A stretch of DNA of 9,486 nt from Bacillota bacterium (GTDB lineage: Bacteria; Bacillota; Clostridia; Oscillospirales; Acutalibacteraceae). The stretch spans positions 1-9,486 of the forward strand of contig JAUZPX010000075.1 in assembly GCA_030705695.1 (NCBI GenBank). The letters run 5' to 3'. The translations under genes were made by a program, and so were the position numbers. This document shows, piece after piece, positions 1 to 6,069 of the stretch; positions within the stretch are counted from its first letter, which is position 1, and each line of letters opens with the position of its first letter. The notes under the pieces are model-generated. The model was not told the DNA's origin, did no database searches, and was given only the letters and a program-made list of their open reading frames with translations.

Positions 1-99
1 AATATTGAAATGTCAGAAGGTCTTGACGGCGCTTTGCAATTTACAATTGATGGGTCGGTGTATGAAATAGCGGAGGGAAACCAGATGTTTATTAAGTAA
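1..99 (+). CDS. 3' end of an unidentified gene (partial)
   Basis: Frame 1 is open from the window edge to a TAA at 97-99 and encodes 32 residues ending in GNQMFIK. I do not recognise the family. The fragment is mildly acidic and looks like the alternating polar/hydrophobic end of a beta-rich domain (FTIDGSVYEI). It runs towards the minus-strand primase gene, and a hairpin that could stop both transcripts lies between them. It may be the host gene flanking the mobile element or cargo of the element; the window does not decide. Whether it is coding at all rests only on the open frame and plausible codon use. Confidence 0.45.
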   Translation, partial: NIEMSEGLDGALQFTIDGSVYEIAEGNQMFIK

Positions 100-147
100 A
101 AATTATTATTACGCTGTTTCCTTCTCTATCTCTGTGAAAAAGTCTTA

Positions 148-165
148 AAACCATTCAAACCATTC
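148..165. repeat. Two tandem copies of a 9-bp repeat
   Basis: AAACCATTC occurs twice head to tail (148-156 and 157-165), between the end of the left-hand gene and the bidirectional hairpin. Two copies of so short a unit may be chance. It is noted because it lies within 100 bp of the putative origin and near where the left end of the element might be. Confidence 0.4.
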
Positions 166-179
166 TAATAACTATACAA

Positions 180-219
180 AACTCCGAATCGGTGTAGAAT
201 AAAACACTGATTCGGAGTT
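180..219. terminator. Bidirectional intrinsic terminator hairpin
   Basis: The arms AACTCCGAATCGGTGT (180-195) and ACACTGATTCGGAGTT (204-219) pair over 16 bp with one G-U wobble and an 8-nt loop. On the minus strand the stem is followed by TTTG, and on the plus strand by GTTTATG, so the U-tracts are modest. It sits between convergent genes: the plus-strand fragment ending at 99 and the primase ending at 284. Joint termination of both is the simplest reading. Confidence 0.65.
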
Positions 220-244
220 GTTTATGTAATTATATCAGTTAGGT

Positions 245-340
245 GTGACGGCCAGTGACGGTCAATTTATAAAATTTTTTTAATTAAAAATCAACTTCTG
301 GTTCTGAAAAGTTTTGTATTTCACCGTCACCTTCCGTCAC
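245..340. other. Putative replication origin: paired iterons flanking an AT-rich core
   Basis: The 7-mer GTGACGG is present as a direct pair at 245-251 and 255-261, and as an inverted pair (CCGTCAC) at 324-330 and 334-340. Both pairs have exactly 10-bp spacing, about one helical turn. The 62 bp between them are very AT-rich, with runs such as AATTTATAAAATTTTTTT, suitable for unwinding. The site lies at the 3' end of the primase-helicase gene and its right half is inside the coding region. Established comparison: phage satellites such as SaPIs carry short iterons flanking an AT-rich stretch next to rep, and P4 alpha protein binds short repeats at its origin. That this primase binds these repeats is inference; no binding data exist here. 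Confidence 0.55.
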
Positions 341-2764
341 CGTTAATGGTGGCAGAGGTGGTATTCCGAAAGGCAGGGGCTTTACGTGAGGCATTGACAG
401 TAACTCGGAAGATGAGGGCTGTTCTATAAAAGTTTGTTGCTTTGGTAATAGGCGTAAACCAAAATAAAATGCCCCATTATTTGATCTTTGCCATTTAAAG
501 CCTGCTCCCTCAATTGCTGCCTTGAAATCGTGGGGAGTTTTAGGAAGTTCGCCTTCACGAGAACAATAATTACGGTATTCTTTTTGTAGATCTCCAGCCT
601 CCTGTTTAAAAGTCTTATCAATTTCACAACAATCCAAAATGAAGCTACTTACCCAATCGTTGTCAGCACGGTAATCTTGAATGGCTTGCTTGACGCACCC
701 TGGAATTTCTATAGTATATTTGGCAGCGATAAATCTCTGTGCCCCTTCAATGATCCACGAAAGCACAGCGCCTCCTGCATTTTTTAAAAGATAATCACAA
801 TAATTTTTTATATCAATTTCGCCCTCAATAATGGCATTAAATGGTATAACAATCAACCTTCGCCATGTGCCAGCATCTGATGTTCTGACCTGTGGTAGGT
901 GGTTCGTATATAAAACCACAGTATGCGATGGAGTAAAACTGAATGGATCCTTATATTTCTTTTCAGCAAGTATTGGGTCAGTGGAACATAGCTTTTTTAC
1001 TATGGCTGTATCGAGCCGCATACCTTCTTCCAATTCAGCGGCGATAACAAGGCGTTTTCCACGTAACTCAGCGTATTCTGGGCTTTTATTCTTGCGGCAA
1101 TTTGCCGTTAGCGTTTCGGCTGATAAATTGCCAGAATAGTTTCCCATAACCAGTGCCAATAGATTAAAAAATGTGCTCTTTCCGTTTCGACCACTACCAT
1201 AAGCTATAACAAGGTTCTCACAAAACACTTTTCCAACAGCAAACATCCCTGCAATTAGCTGTAAATATTCTTCAAGAGATTTGTCATTACAAGTTATTAC
1301 TTTTAGAAAATCCGAGAAAAGCTCCGTACCCTCATTCGTTGGACTTACCGCTGTTATCTTTGTGCAATAATCGCTGGATTTATGAGGTAATATATTGCTT
1401 GTTTTTAAATCCACAATTCCAGCGGTTGTATTCAGTTTAAATTCGGCTGCGTCAAGTATTTTAATATCAATTTCAAGCATTGGTTGGGCTTCTTTCAGTG
1501 TTGCATCTATTCTGGGGGTAAAACGACGTGAGATGGCGTAATTATAGTATTTTTTTGCATACTCAACCTCATCTTCAGCATCCTCTATTTCTTGCTTCTC
1601 ACCGATAACTATTGCCTTATTTTTAATAAATTGCGCATTTTTGAGTTTCGTACGAGCTTCTTTTAATTGCCTCTTTGTCAACTCTTGGACTAAACTGCGT
1701 GCTTTTAAATTACTTTCCATCCAAACCATACCGTCATAGAAAAGGTATTTTGTTGCTTCTGAATACCTTAGCCTATCACCGTACACCTGCGTCAGTATTT
1801 GAGCTTGTCCTACGTCGGTAAAATCACGTGGTTTTAAATTGGTTGTTGAATTATTCAATTGCTTTTTTGGACTATAAACATCATTACAGTTATTAATTGC
1901 CGTTTCGAGTGTGCTTCGTCCATAGGTAGTGCCAGCTTGACGCCTATCCCATTTCTCACGGTATAAGCCACTTGCCCGAAAAAGTCTGTCCATTTGCTCT
2001 ATGTCTCGTCTACACCAAAATGCCAGTATATTGCATAGAGCAAGGTCTGCCTCACTGTGAGAATTATATGAAGTTATGTCGCCATTATATAGCGCATTAA
2101 ACTTTGCACCATTCTTCGCTGAACGTGCTTTGCTCAAAACCTCATGGTCAAGCAGCGCACCCACATTTGCGACTTCATCTGATATAGGAATAAGGCATTT
2201 GGAATGGCTTTGCTTTGCTTTTTTTCGTTTCATATACTTATTGAGGACACTCTGCAATTCATCAGTTCGGTCACCGTATTCACCCGCTGAAATAACATTG
2301 CCAGTTACGGTAACATATTTTTTTGTCACACCAGCTACATACACTTCAAGTCCTATGTTTTGTTTATTTATGTAGTAATCAGTTTTGTTATAGTTGAGGT
2401 CTTTTACAGTGAAAAGAATTCTTATGCCCTCGCCACTTGGGCTGTATTCAGTATAAGTGTTCATAGTATCAATAATATCTTGTGCCATTTCTGATAGTTT
2501 GCCGTCATTTACACAGTGGTCAATATCGATTGCACATATATCATTGAAAATGCCAATTCCTATACCGCTATACTGCCCAGATTGCGTAGCAGCCACAGCT
2601 ATGTCGAAACTTGTAAATGTATCTGGATTATTTGATTGAGCTTTACCGCCAGTCCGAGGATTATATGGAATCTTTGTAATGCGTCCGTTCTTGTCAGTCT
2701 CTCGTTTCCATACGCTCCATAAAGCCGTTTGTTTTAATTCATTGGGAATTCTATTAAAGCTCAT
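284..2764 (-). CDS. P4/D5-type primase-helicase (replication initiator)
   Basis: An 826-residue protein predicted to start DNA replication of the element by combining primer synthesis, helicase activity and probably origin recognition. The N-terminal third looks like an archaeo-eukaryotic primase-polymerase domain: AIDID with the acidic pair near residues 80 and 82, YSPSGEGIRILF near 107-118, and a YVTVTGN strand near 150-156. A linker typical of these primases (SEADLALCNILAFW) follows near 237-250, then a D5_N-like region. The superfamily 3 helicase core has Walker A GSGRNGKST at 523-531, a Walker B-like strand RLVIAAELEEG at 571-581, motif C VVLYTNHLP at 616-624 with its Asn, and an arginine-finger-like WRRLIVIPF at 634-642. 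The C-terminus has a small winged-helix-like part and a proline-rich tail. I chose the ATG at 2764 because AGGAGGTG lies 7 nt upstream; the ATG at 2788 would put that site inside the gene. The start overlaps the preceding small gene by 11 nt, suggesting coupled translation. Confidence 0.9.
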   Translation of the reverse strand: MSFNRIPNELKQTALWSVWKRETDKNGRITKIPYNPRTGGKAQSNNPDTFTSFDIAVAATQSGQYSGIGIGIFNDICAIDIDHCVNDGKLSEMAQDIIDTMNTYTEYSPSGEGIRILFTVKDLNYNKTDYYINKQNIGLEVYVAGVTKKYVTVTGNVISAGEYGDRTDELQSVLNKYMKRKKAKQSHSKCLIPISDEVANVGALLDHEVLSKARSAKNGAKFNALYNGDITSYNSHSEADLALCNILAFWCRRDIEQMDRLFRASGLYREKWDRRQAGTTYGRSTLETAINNCNDVYSPKKQLNNSTTNLKPRDFTDVGQAQILTQVYGDRLRYSEATKYLFYDGMVWMESNLKARSLVQELTKRQLKEARTKLKNAQFIKNKAIVIGEKQEIEDAEDEVEYAKKYYNYAISRRFTPRIDATLKEAQPMLEIDIKILDAAEFKLNTTAGIVDLKTSNILPHKSSDYCTKITAVSPTNEGTELFSDFLKVITCNDKSLEEYLQLIAGMFAVGKVFCENLVIAYGSGRNGKSTFFNLLALVMGNYSGNLSAETLTANCRKNKSPEYAELRGKRLVIAAELEEGMRLDTAIVKKLCSTDPILAEKKYKDPFSFTPSHTVVLYTNHLPQVRTSDAGTWRRLIVIPFNAIIEGEIDIKNYCDYLLKNAGGAVLSWIIEGAQRFIAAKYTIEIPGCVKQAIQDYRADNDWVSSFILDCCEIDKTFKQEAGDLQKEYRNYCSREGELPKTPHDFKAAIEGAGFKWQRSNNGAFYFGLRLLPKQQTFIEQPSSSELLSMPHVKPLPFGIPPLPPLTVTEGDGEIQNFSEPEVDF

Positions 2765-2927
2765 ACTTTTCACCTCCTGCTTGTCCAAGATATTCTTCGT
2801 CTCTTAGAAATTCATCATATTCCACCGTATGAGATTTAATGTATTGTACGATGTCAATGAATATTGCGCTTGCAATGTTTTGTGCCTGCTTTTTGCTAAT
2901 TTCAATGTTTGGATAATTTGTTTTCAA
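2754..2927 (-). CDS. Small protein upstream of and overlapping the primase gene
   Basis: A 57-residue protein starting at TTG (2927-2925), chosen because AAGGAGG stands 8 nt upstream; the frame extends further upstream, but only without a ribosome binding site. It begins KTNYPNIEISKKQAQNIAS and ends GGEKYEL. It is charged and predicted mostly helical, with a block of hydrophobic residues (IASAIFIDIVQYI) suited to an amphipathic helix. There are no cysteines, membrane segment or recognisable helix-turn-helix. Its stop lies 11 nt inside the primase gene, so the two are probably co-translated. Small proteins of this general look often precede primases in clostridial mobile elements, from general impression rather than a search. 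A role as primase partner or copy-number modulator is guesswork. Confidence 0.75.
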   Translation of the reverse strand: MKTNYPNIEISKKQAQNIASAIFIDIVQYIKSHTVEYDEFLRDEEYLGQAGGEKYEL

Positions 2928-2983
2928 CTTGAAAACCTCCTTAAAATTTTTATAGCCAATCGGCCACAATGGTAATAACGATT

Positions 2984-3054
2984 TGCATATTTTGAAAAAG
3001 GAGGTTTTTGCTTGATTTTTTAACTTTTTAAAAAAATCGGTTTAGCAATATGCA
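2984..3054. repeat. Nested inverted repeats between the divergent primase and recombinase genes
   Basis: The outer arms TGCATATT (2984-2991) and AATATGCA (3047-3054) are perfectly complementary. Inside them TTGCT (3008-3012) pairs with AGCAA (3044-3048, sharing two bases with the outer arm), and GATTTTTTAA faces TTAAAAAAATC around a short centre near 3024. A strong AAGGAGG-like stretch at 2998-3004 sits within the structure but no frame follows it on the plus strand. The region could be a regulatory leader RNA, a protein-binding site or a nicking/single-strand origin. The sequence does not say which. Confidence 0.5.
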
Positions 3055-3132
3055 CAAAAAAATCCACTCAAACAACCGTTTTTAAAAGGTTGATGAGTGG
3101 ATTTTGTATTTAAGAACTATATTTTTTGTGCA
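3051..3132. repeat. Long-range inverted repeat enclosing a terminator hairpin
   Basis: TGCACAAAAAA (3051-3061) and TTTTTTGTGCA (3122-3132) are perfect 11-bp inverted arms, and the hairpin at 3059-3105 lies between them. The left arm overlaps both the AATATGCA arm of the neighbouring repeat and the base of the terminator. The structures are therefore mutually exclusive in RNA, the usual arrangement in attenuators. This is an inference from base pairing alone. Confidence 0.5.
3059..3105 (-). terminator. Terminator-like hairpin in the primase leader region
   Basis: AAAATCCACTCA (3059-3070) pairs perfectly with TGAGTGGATTTT (3094-3105). An inner CAACC/GGTTG helix closes a 10-nt loop, with a small bulge between the helices. 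Read on the minus strand the stem runs into UUUUUUUGUGC, a good intrinsic terminator. On the plus strand the tail UUUUGUAUUU is poorer. No complete gene ends just upstream of it on either strand, so it looks more like an attenuator ahead of the primase operon, or the end of a small RNA, than an ordinary gene-end terminator. Confidence 0.6.
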
Positions 3133-3265
3133 ATCATACGAAAATAAAAAAATAATTAGATGTGTGAACCAAAGCTTCGGCATATTTCTATTTTGGAAAT
3201 TTACATACATTTACTTGACAGATATTTAATTCTCAATGATTTTGAATATTGACTTAATTGCTTAA

Positions 3266-3294
3266 TTGACTTCACAATAGTTATATCTTATAAT
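3266..3294 (+). promoter_or_regulatory. Sigma-A type promoter for the serine recombinase
   Basis: TTGACT (3266-3271) and TATAAT (3289-3294) are separated by exactly 17 bp, matching the vegetative consensus closely. Transcription would start near 3301 and give a leader of about 100 nt before the recombinase start at 3400. A second TTGACTT lies 17 bp upstream (3249-3255) and CTTAATTG is tandemly repeated at 3253-3268, so the -35 region overlaps a repeat that could be an operator. Confidence 0.7.
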
Positions 3295-3399
3295 AAATTT
3301 ATAAAAATCTCTAAAATAAGCATAAGTATCAAGAAAATAAGTAGATGTATAGCTATTTTATGCACAGAAGTAATGTTTAAAAATGGGTGGTAAGAACAA

Positions 3400-4896
3400 T
3401 TGAACGTAGTTATTTACTGTCGTTATTCATCACATAACCAACAGGAAACAAGCATTGAAGGTCAACTCAAAGTTTGTCATGAATACTGCGAACGAAAGGG
3501 CTATACCGTTATTAATGAATATATAGACCGTGCAATTTCTGGAACTACTGATAACCGTCCTGAATTTTTACGCATGATTGAAGATAGTGCTAAAAAGCAT
3601 TTTCAATATGTCGTTGTTTATCAGTTAGATAGATTTTCACGTAATAGATATGATAGTGCTACGTATAAAGCAAAACTTAAAAAGAATGGAATCCGTGTAC
3701 TTTCTGCCCGTGAGAATATTAGTGAGGATGCAAGTGGAATTTTAATGGAAGCAGTCTTGGAAGGCATGGCTGAATATTATTCGGCTGAATTAGGGCAGAA
3801 GGTAACCCGAGGCATGGACTTAAACGCACAAAAATGTCTAAGCACAGGCGGAAACATACCATTAGGGTTTAAGGTAGGTGCAGATAAACGCTTTGAAATA
3901 GATGTTGACACTGCTCCTATTGTACAATATATATTTGAGACGTATGCTTCGGGAAAAACAATAGTGGAGATAACAGAACATTTAAATGCAAACGGACATA
4001 GAACATCAAGTGGTGCATTGTTCAACAAAAATTCGCTTCGTACAATGCTTAAAAACAAGAAATACATTGGTATATACACTTACAAGGGTAATGAAACACC
4101 TGATGGAATGCCACGGATAATTACTGACGAACTTTTTTTTAGGGTTGCTGAGATTATGGATAAAAACAAAAAAGCCCCTGCAAGAACAAAGGCAAAAGTT
4201 GAATATTTATTAACAACAAAACTATTCTGTGGTTATTGCAAAGAAATGATGACAGGTTTTTCTGGTACAGGTAAAAGCGGTACAACTTATCGTTATTATG
4301 TTTGTAACGGAACACACAAAAAAATATGTAAAAAGAAAGCGGTAGGTAAGGATTATATCGAAAATCTTGTTATATCAGAATGCCGTGGGCTCTTAACAAA
4401 TGAGAATATTCAAAAAATAGCAAATGAAGTTGTAGCGTTGTGTAATGCTGAAAAAGACACCGCCAACTTAAAACGATTAAATAAGTTATTATCTGAAAAC
4501 AACCGAAAGCATAAAAATCTAATGAATGCAATTATGGAATGTGATATCGAAAGTGTTCGCAAATCTCTATATGCAGAAATGCCTGCATTAGAAAAAGAAC
4601 ATGCAGAAATTGAAAAGGAAATAGAGCTTGAACAAAAATCTAATCCCTCGCTAACAATTCCACAAATAAAATTTTTTCTGAATGCGCTTAAAAAGGGCAA
4701 TGCAGATGATATAAAGTATCGTAAAACTTTGATAAGTGTTTTAATTAACTCAATATACTTATACGATGATAAAATTACACTTATTTTTAATTCGGGGGAC
4801 ACTCCTGTTACAATTGATGATAAGCTATTATCTGACATAGAAACTAATAATCAAAGCCAAAAATGTTTGTTTTTAAATAATGTTGGCCCACCATAA
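3400..4896 (+). CDS. Large serine recombinase (site-specific integrase)
   Basis: A 498-residue DNA recombinase that probably integrates and excises the element. The N-terminal resolvase/invertase catalytic domain (about 1-140) shows CRYSS with the likely nucleophile Ser10 beside Arg8, SIEGQ at 18-22, and QLDRFSRN at 75-82 containing the Asp-Arg pair. The AEYYSAELGQKV segment near 124-135 matches the long helix linking to the next domain. A recombinase domain follows (about 150-255, IPLGF onward). Next is a zinc ribbon with cysteines at 277, 280, 302 and 310, then a coiled coil (about 355-415) of the kind that controls direction in large serine integrases. An in-frame TAA nine bases upstream leaves TTG at 3400 as the only start, served by GGGTGG about 10 nt upstream. 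The gene diverges from the primase operon. The protein is at the short end for large serine integrases but all domains are present. Confidence 0.95.
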   Translation: MNVVIYCRYSSHNQQETSIEGQLKVCHEYCERKGYTVINEYIDRAISGTTDNRPEFLRMIEDSAKKHFQYVVVYQLDRFSRNRYDSATYKAKLKKNGIRVLSARENISEDASGILMEAVLEGMAEYYSAELGQKVTRGMDLNAQKCLSTGGNIPLGFKVGADKRFEIDVDTAPIVQYIFETYASGKTIVEITEHLNANGHRTSSGALFNKNSLRTMLKNKKYIGIYTYKGNETPDGMPRIITDELFFRVAEIMDKNKKAPARTKAKVEYLLTTKLFCGYCKEMMTGFSGTGKSGTTYRYYVCNGTHKKICKKKAVGKDYIENLVISECRGLLTNENIQKIANEVVALCNAEKDTANLKRLNKLLSENNRKHKNLMNAIMECDIESVRKSLYAEMPALEKEHAEIEKEIELEQKSNPSLTIPQIKFFLNALKKGNADDIKYRKTLISVLINSIYLYDDKITLIFNSGDTPVTIDDKLLSDIETNNQSQKCLFLNNVGPP

Positions 4897-4957
4897 CGCG
4901 CACAGCCGAACACATATCAACGTCAAAGTGCAAAAACATTTAATTTTTTAATAAAAT

Positions 4958-4974
4958 TACTGTTCCGAACAGTA
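4958..4974. promoter_or_regulatory. 17-bp palindrome, operator-like
   Basis: TACTGTTCCGAACAGTA is a perfect dyad of 8-bp arms around a single central C. Its last base is the A of the ATG at 4974, a position where a bound repressor would block translation or transcription of whatever starts there. It is not the Gram-positive LexA consensus (CGAAC-N4-GTTCG), as the half sites are in the opposite order. It could instead be part of a recombinase binding site. Confidence 0.5.
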
Positions 4975-5084
4975 TGGAATCAATAGGTGACCATTCGTTT
5001 TCAGACTGCCCAAATTCCATAGTTGAGATTATTAAGCATATTAATAGGGGTAAGTACCATCAGGTTTTAGCATGCTTTTATTAA
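4974..5084 (+). CDS. Possible 36-residue peptide or gene remnant
   Basis: ATG at 4974 opens a 36-codon frame ending at TAA 5082-5084. The middle (SIVEIIKHINRGKYHQVL) looks like real amphipathic helical protein sequence rather than random translation. No Shine-Dalgarno is present, because the upstream bases are the palindrome. The frame is open back to about 4944, so it may be the remainder of a longer gene truncated by insertion of the neighbouring element. I do not recognise it. Low confidence that it is expressed. Confidence 0.25.
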   Translation: MESIGDHSFSDCPNSIVEIIKHINRGKYHQVLACFY

Positions 5085-5173
5085 TACCGATTTTCTTTGG
5101 AATTATTTTAGCTGTAGTTATTGCAATTGTTTTACTGAAAGCACGAAGGAAAAAGCGAGTAAATCAAATATAG
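5072..5173 (+). CDS. Possible 33-residue single-pass membrane peptide
   Basis: ATG at 5072 overlaps the preceding short frame by 13 nt and encodes a peptide with one clear hydrophobic segment (about residues 2-22, IPIFFGIILAVVIAIVLL) followed by a basic tail KARRKKR. This is a typical N-out/C-in single membrane helix, as in small toxins, holin-like peptides or membrane-protein regulators. GGGGTAAG lies about 20 nt upstream, too far for a standard ribosome binding site, so coupling to the preceding frame would be needed. AT-rich DNA easily yields hydrophobic short frames by chance, hence the low confidence. Confidence 0.3.
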   Translation: MLLLIPIFFGIILAVVIAIVLLKARRKKRVNQI

Positions 5174-5248
5174 AAATTTTTATAAATTAAAATTGCTCTT
5201 GTTATTTTTTATTTTGAATCAGTTGTTTCTGAAAGGATAAGTTTAATT

Positions 5249-5893
5249 TTGAAAAAAATTAATTGTTTATTAAATTACATATCAAAATATAAATTTTTTA
5301 CTAATATTTTTTTAAGCCTAAAATTAAAAAAACACTCATTTCTATTGCAATTAGATAAATTCAGAATTAATAAAAAAACTCTTTTAGTTATCGATAAACA
5401 GTGTAATATCGATATTAAAGGTCATTTATTATTCGGTGAAAAATGGTATAAGAAAGACCCAAGAATAACGATTTTGCGATTAAATAAAAATGCGAATATT
5501 ATTGTTAATAGTGAAATGAAAATTTGTTGCGGCTGTACAATAACTGTATTAGACGGGGCAAAATTATCTTTTGGAAGCGGATACATAAATAGCGATACAC
5601 GTATTTTTTGTCATGAAGAAATTAATATCGGAGAAAATGTCGCAATAGCAGAAGGAGTAATGATCAGAGATTCAGATAACCATGATGTTTTTGGTTCAGA
5701 TAATAAAACACAACCTATTAATATTGGAAATCATGTTTGGATTGGCATGAGAGCTATGATTTTAAAAGGAGTAACAATTGGAGACGGAGCAATTATTGCA
5801 GCGGGAGCAGTAGTGACAAAAGATGTTCCTCCGAAATGTTTGGTTGGCGGGGTACCGGCAAAGATAATTAAAGAAAACATTGAGTGGAGATAG
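5249..5893 (+). CDS. Hexapeptide-repeat acyltransferase (LbH family, surface polysaccharide type)
   Basis: A 214-residue protein of the left-handed beta-helix acetyltransferase family, expected to move an acetyl group from acetyl-CoA to a sugar hydroxyl in the cytoplasm. The basic N-terminal 50 residues precede the helix. Hexapeptide repeats are plain at about 125-140 (INIGENVAIAEGVMI) and 157-190 (INIGNHVWIG to GAIIAAGAVVTKDV). The probable catalytic histidine is in DSDNHDVF at residue 145, and the VVTKDVPP to GGVPAKII ending is the family signature. The start is TTG with GAAAGGA 11 nt upstream; the frame is open further upstream but offers no better site. A strong terminator follows 72 nt after the stop. 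It faces the minus-strand polysaccharide operon, so work on the same polymer is plausible but inferred. Confidence 0.88.
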   Translation: MKKINCLLNYISKYKFFTNIFLSLKLKKHSFLLQLDKFRINKKTLLVIDKQCNIDIKGHLLFGEKWYKKDPRITILRLNKNANIIVNSEMKICCGCTITVLDGAKLSFGSGYINSDTRIFCHEEINIGENVAIAEGVMIRDSDNHDVFGSDNKTQPINIGNHVWIGMRAMILKGVTIGDGAIIAAGAVVTKDVPPKCLVGGVPAKIIKENIEWR

Positions 5894-5965
5894 TTTTTTA
5901 GTCTAAATTTATATTAAATCGTTTGCGGCATATGGTATCTTGCAATATATAAATAATTTTAATGT

Positions 5966-6003
5966 AAAAAAGGGCTTGAATCAATAAGATTCAAGCCTTT
6001 TTT
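5966..6003 (+). terminator. Intrinsic terminator after the acyltransferase (repeat copy 1)
   Basis: GGGCTTGAATC (5972-5982) pairs with GATTCAAGCCT (5988-5998), closing an AATAA loop with one G-U pair. The stem is extended by A-U pairs between AAAAAA (5966-5971) and the following U-run. TTTATATTTTT continues beyond. It ends transcription from the acyltransferase and is the first of three near-identical hairpins in this kilobase. Confidence 0.85.
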
Positions 6004-6012
6004 ATATTTTTA

Positions 6013-6021
6013 TGGTATAAT
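6013..6021 (+). promoter_or_regulatory. Extended -10 promoter for the NimA-like gene
   Basis: TGGTATAAT is a perfect extended -10 (TG-N-TATAAT), about 50 nt ahead of the GTG start and directly downstream of the preceding terminator. No convincing -35 is seen 17 bp upstream, because that stretch is the T-run of the terminator. Extended -10 promoters can work without one. Confidence 0.55.
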
Positions 6022-6069
6022 AGGATTAACAAATTCAGTTTTAGCTATTTTTTAATGAAGGAGATTTTT

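Larger units (their letters stand above)
2928..3399. other. Divergent control region between primase operon and recombinase
   Basis: This 472-bp stretch has no credible gene. From left to right it contains the ribosome binding site of the small primase-linked gene (AAGGAGG on the minus strand), two interlocked inverted repeats (2984-3054 and 3051-3132), a terminator-like hairpin, and the strong recombinase promoter with its duplicated -35 region. I could not find a convincing minus-strand promoter for the primase operon; TATAAA next to its ribosome binding site has no good -35. If that operon starts to the right of 3132, all of the RNA structures fall within its leader. Confidence 0.5.
4897..5248. 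other. Intergenic stretch after the recombinase; possible right end of the element
   Basis: There is no well-supported gene here. The first 20 bp, with the last codons of the recombinase, form a GC-richer patch (GGCCCACC, then ACGCGCACAGCCG) that contrasts with its AT-rich surroundings. Because large serine recombinases often lie next to their attachment site, this is the best guess for an att junction, but I found no matching direct repeat on the left. Further right are a 17-bp palindrome and two very short overlapping frames. No convincing terminator for the recombinase is visible. Confidence 0.35.

Noticed and set aside
180..219. The 16-bp dyad as a recombinase attachment site
   Set aside because: Position between convergent genes and its hairpin form fit a terminator better, and nothing similar occurs next to the recombinase.
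831..1139. Open frame of about 100 codons on the plus strand inside the primase gene
   Set aside because: It lies antisense to the helicase core, has no ribosome binding site, and the opposite strand encodes clear Walker A and motif C.
2765..2788. Upstream ATG at 2788 as the primase start
   Set aside because: AGGAGGTG falls between it and the ATG at 2764, and family members begin near the MSFNRIPNEL motif.
3160..3252. 30-codon plus-strand frame starting MCEPKLRH
   Set aside because: No ribosome binding site, overlaps the recombinase promoter region, and has no protein-like pattern.
3373..3393. Possible leader peptide MFKNGW in front of the recombinase, ending in its ribosome binding site
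   Set aside because: Six codons with no ribosome binding site worth the name; easily chance.
4410..4838. 142-codon minus-strand frame opposite the recombinase coiled coil
   Set aside because: Serine/phenylalanine-rich translation typical of the complement of a Lys/Glu-rich coiled coil; no start signal.
6055..6069. ATG at 6055 as the NimA-like start
   Set aside because: The only good ribosome binding site (AAGGAG) directly follows that ATG and serves GTG at 6070; family homology begins at RRKDRE.
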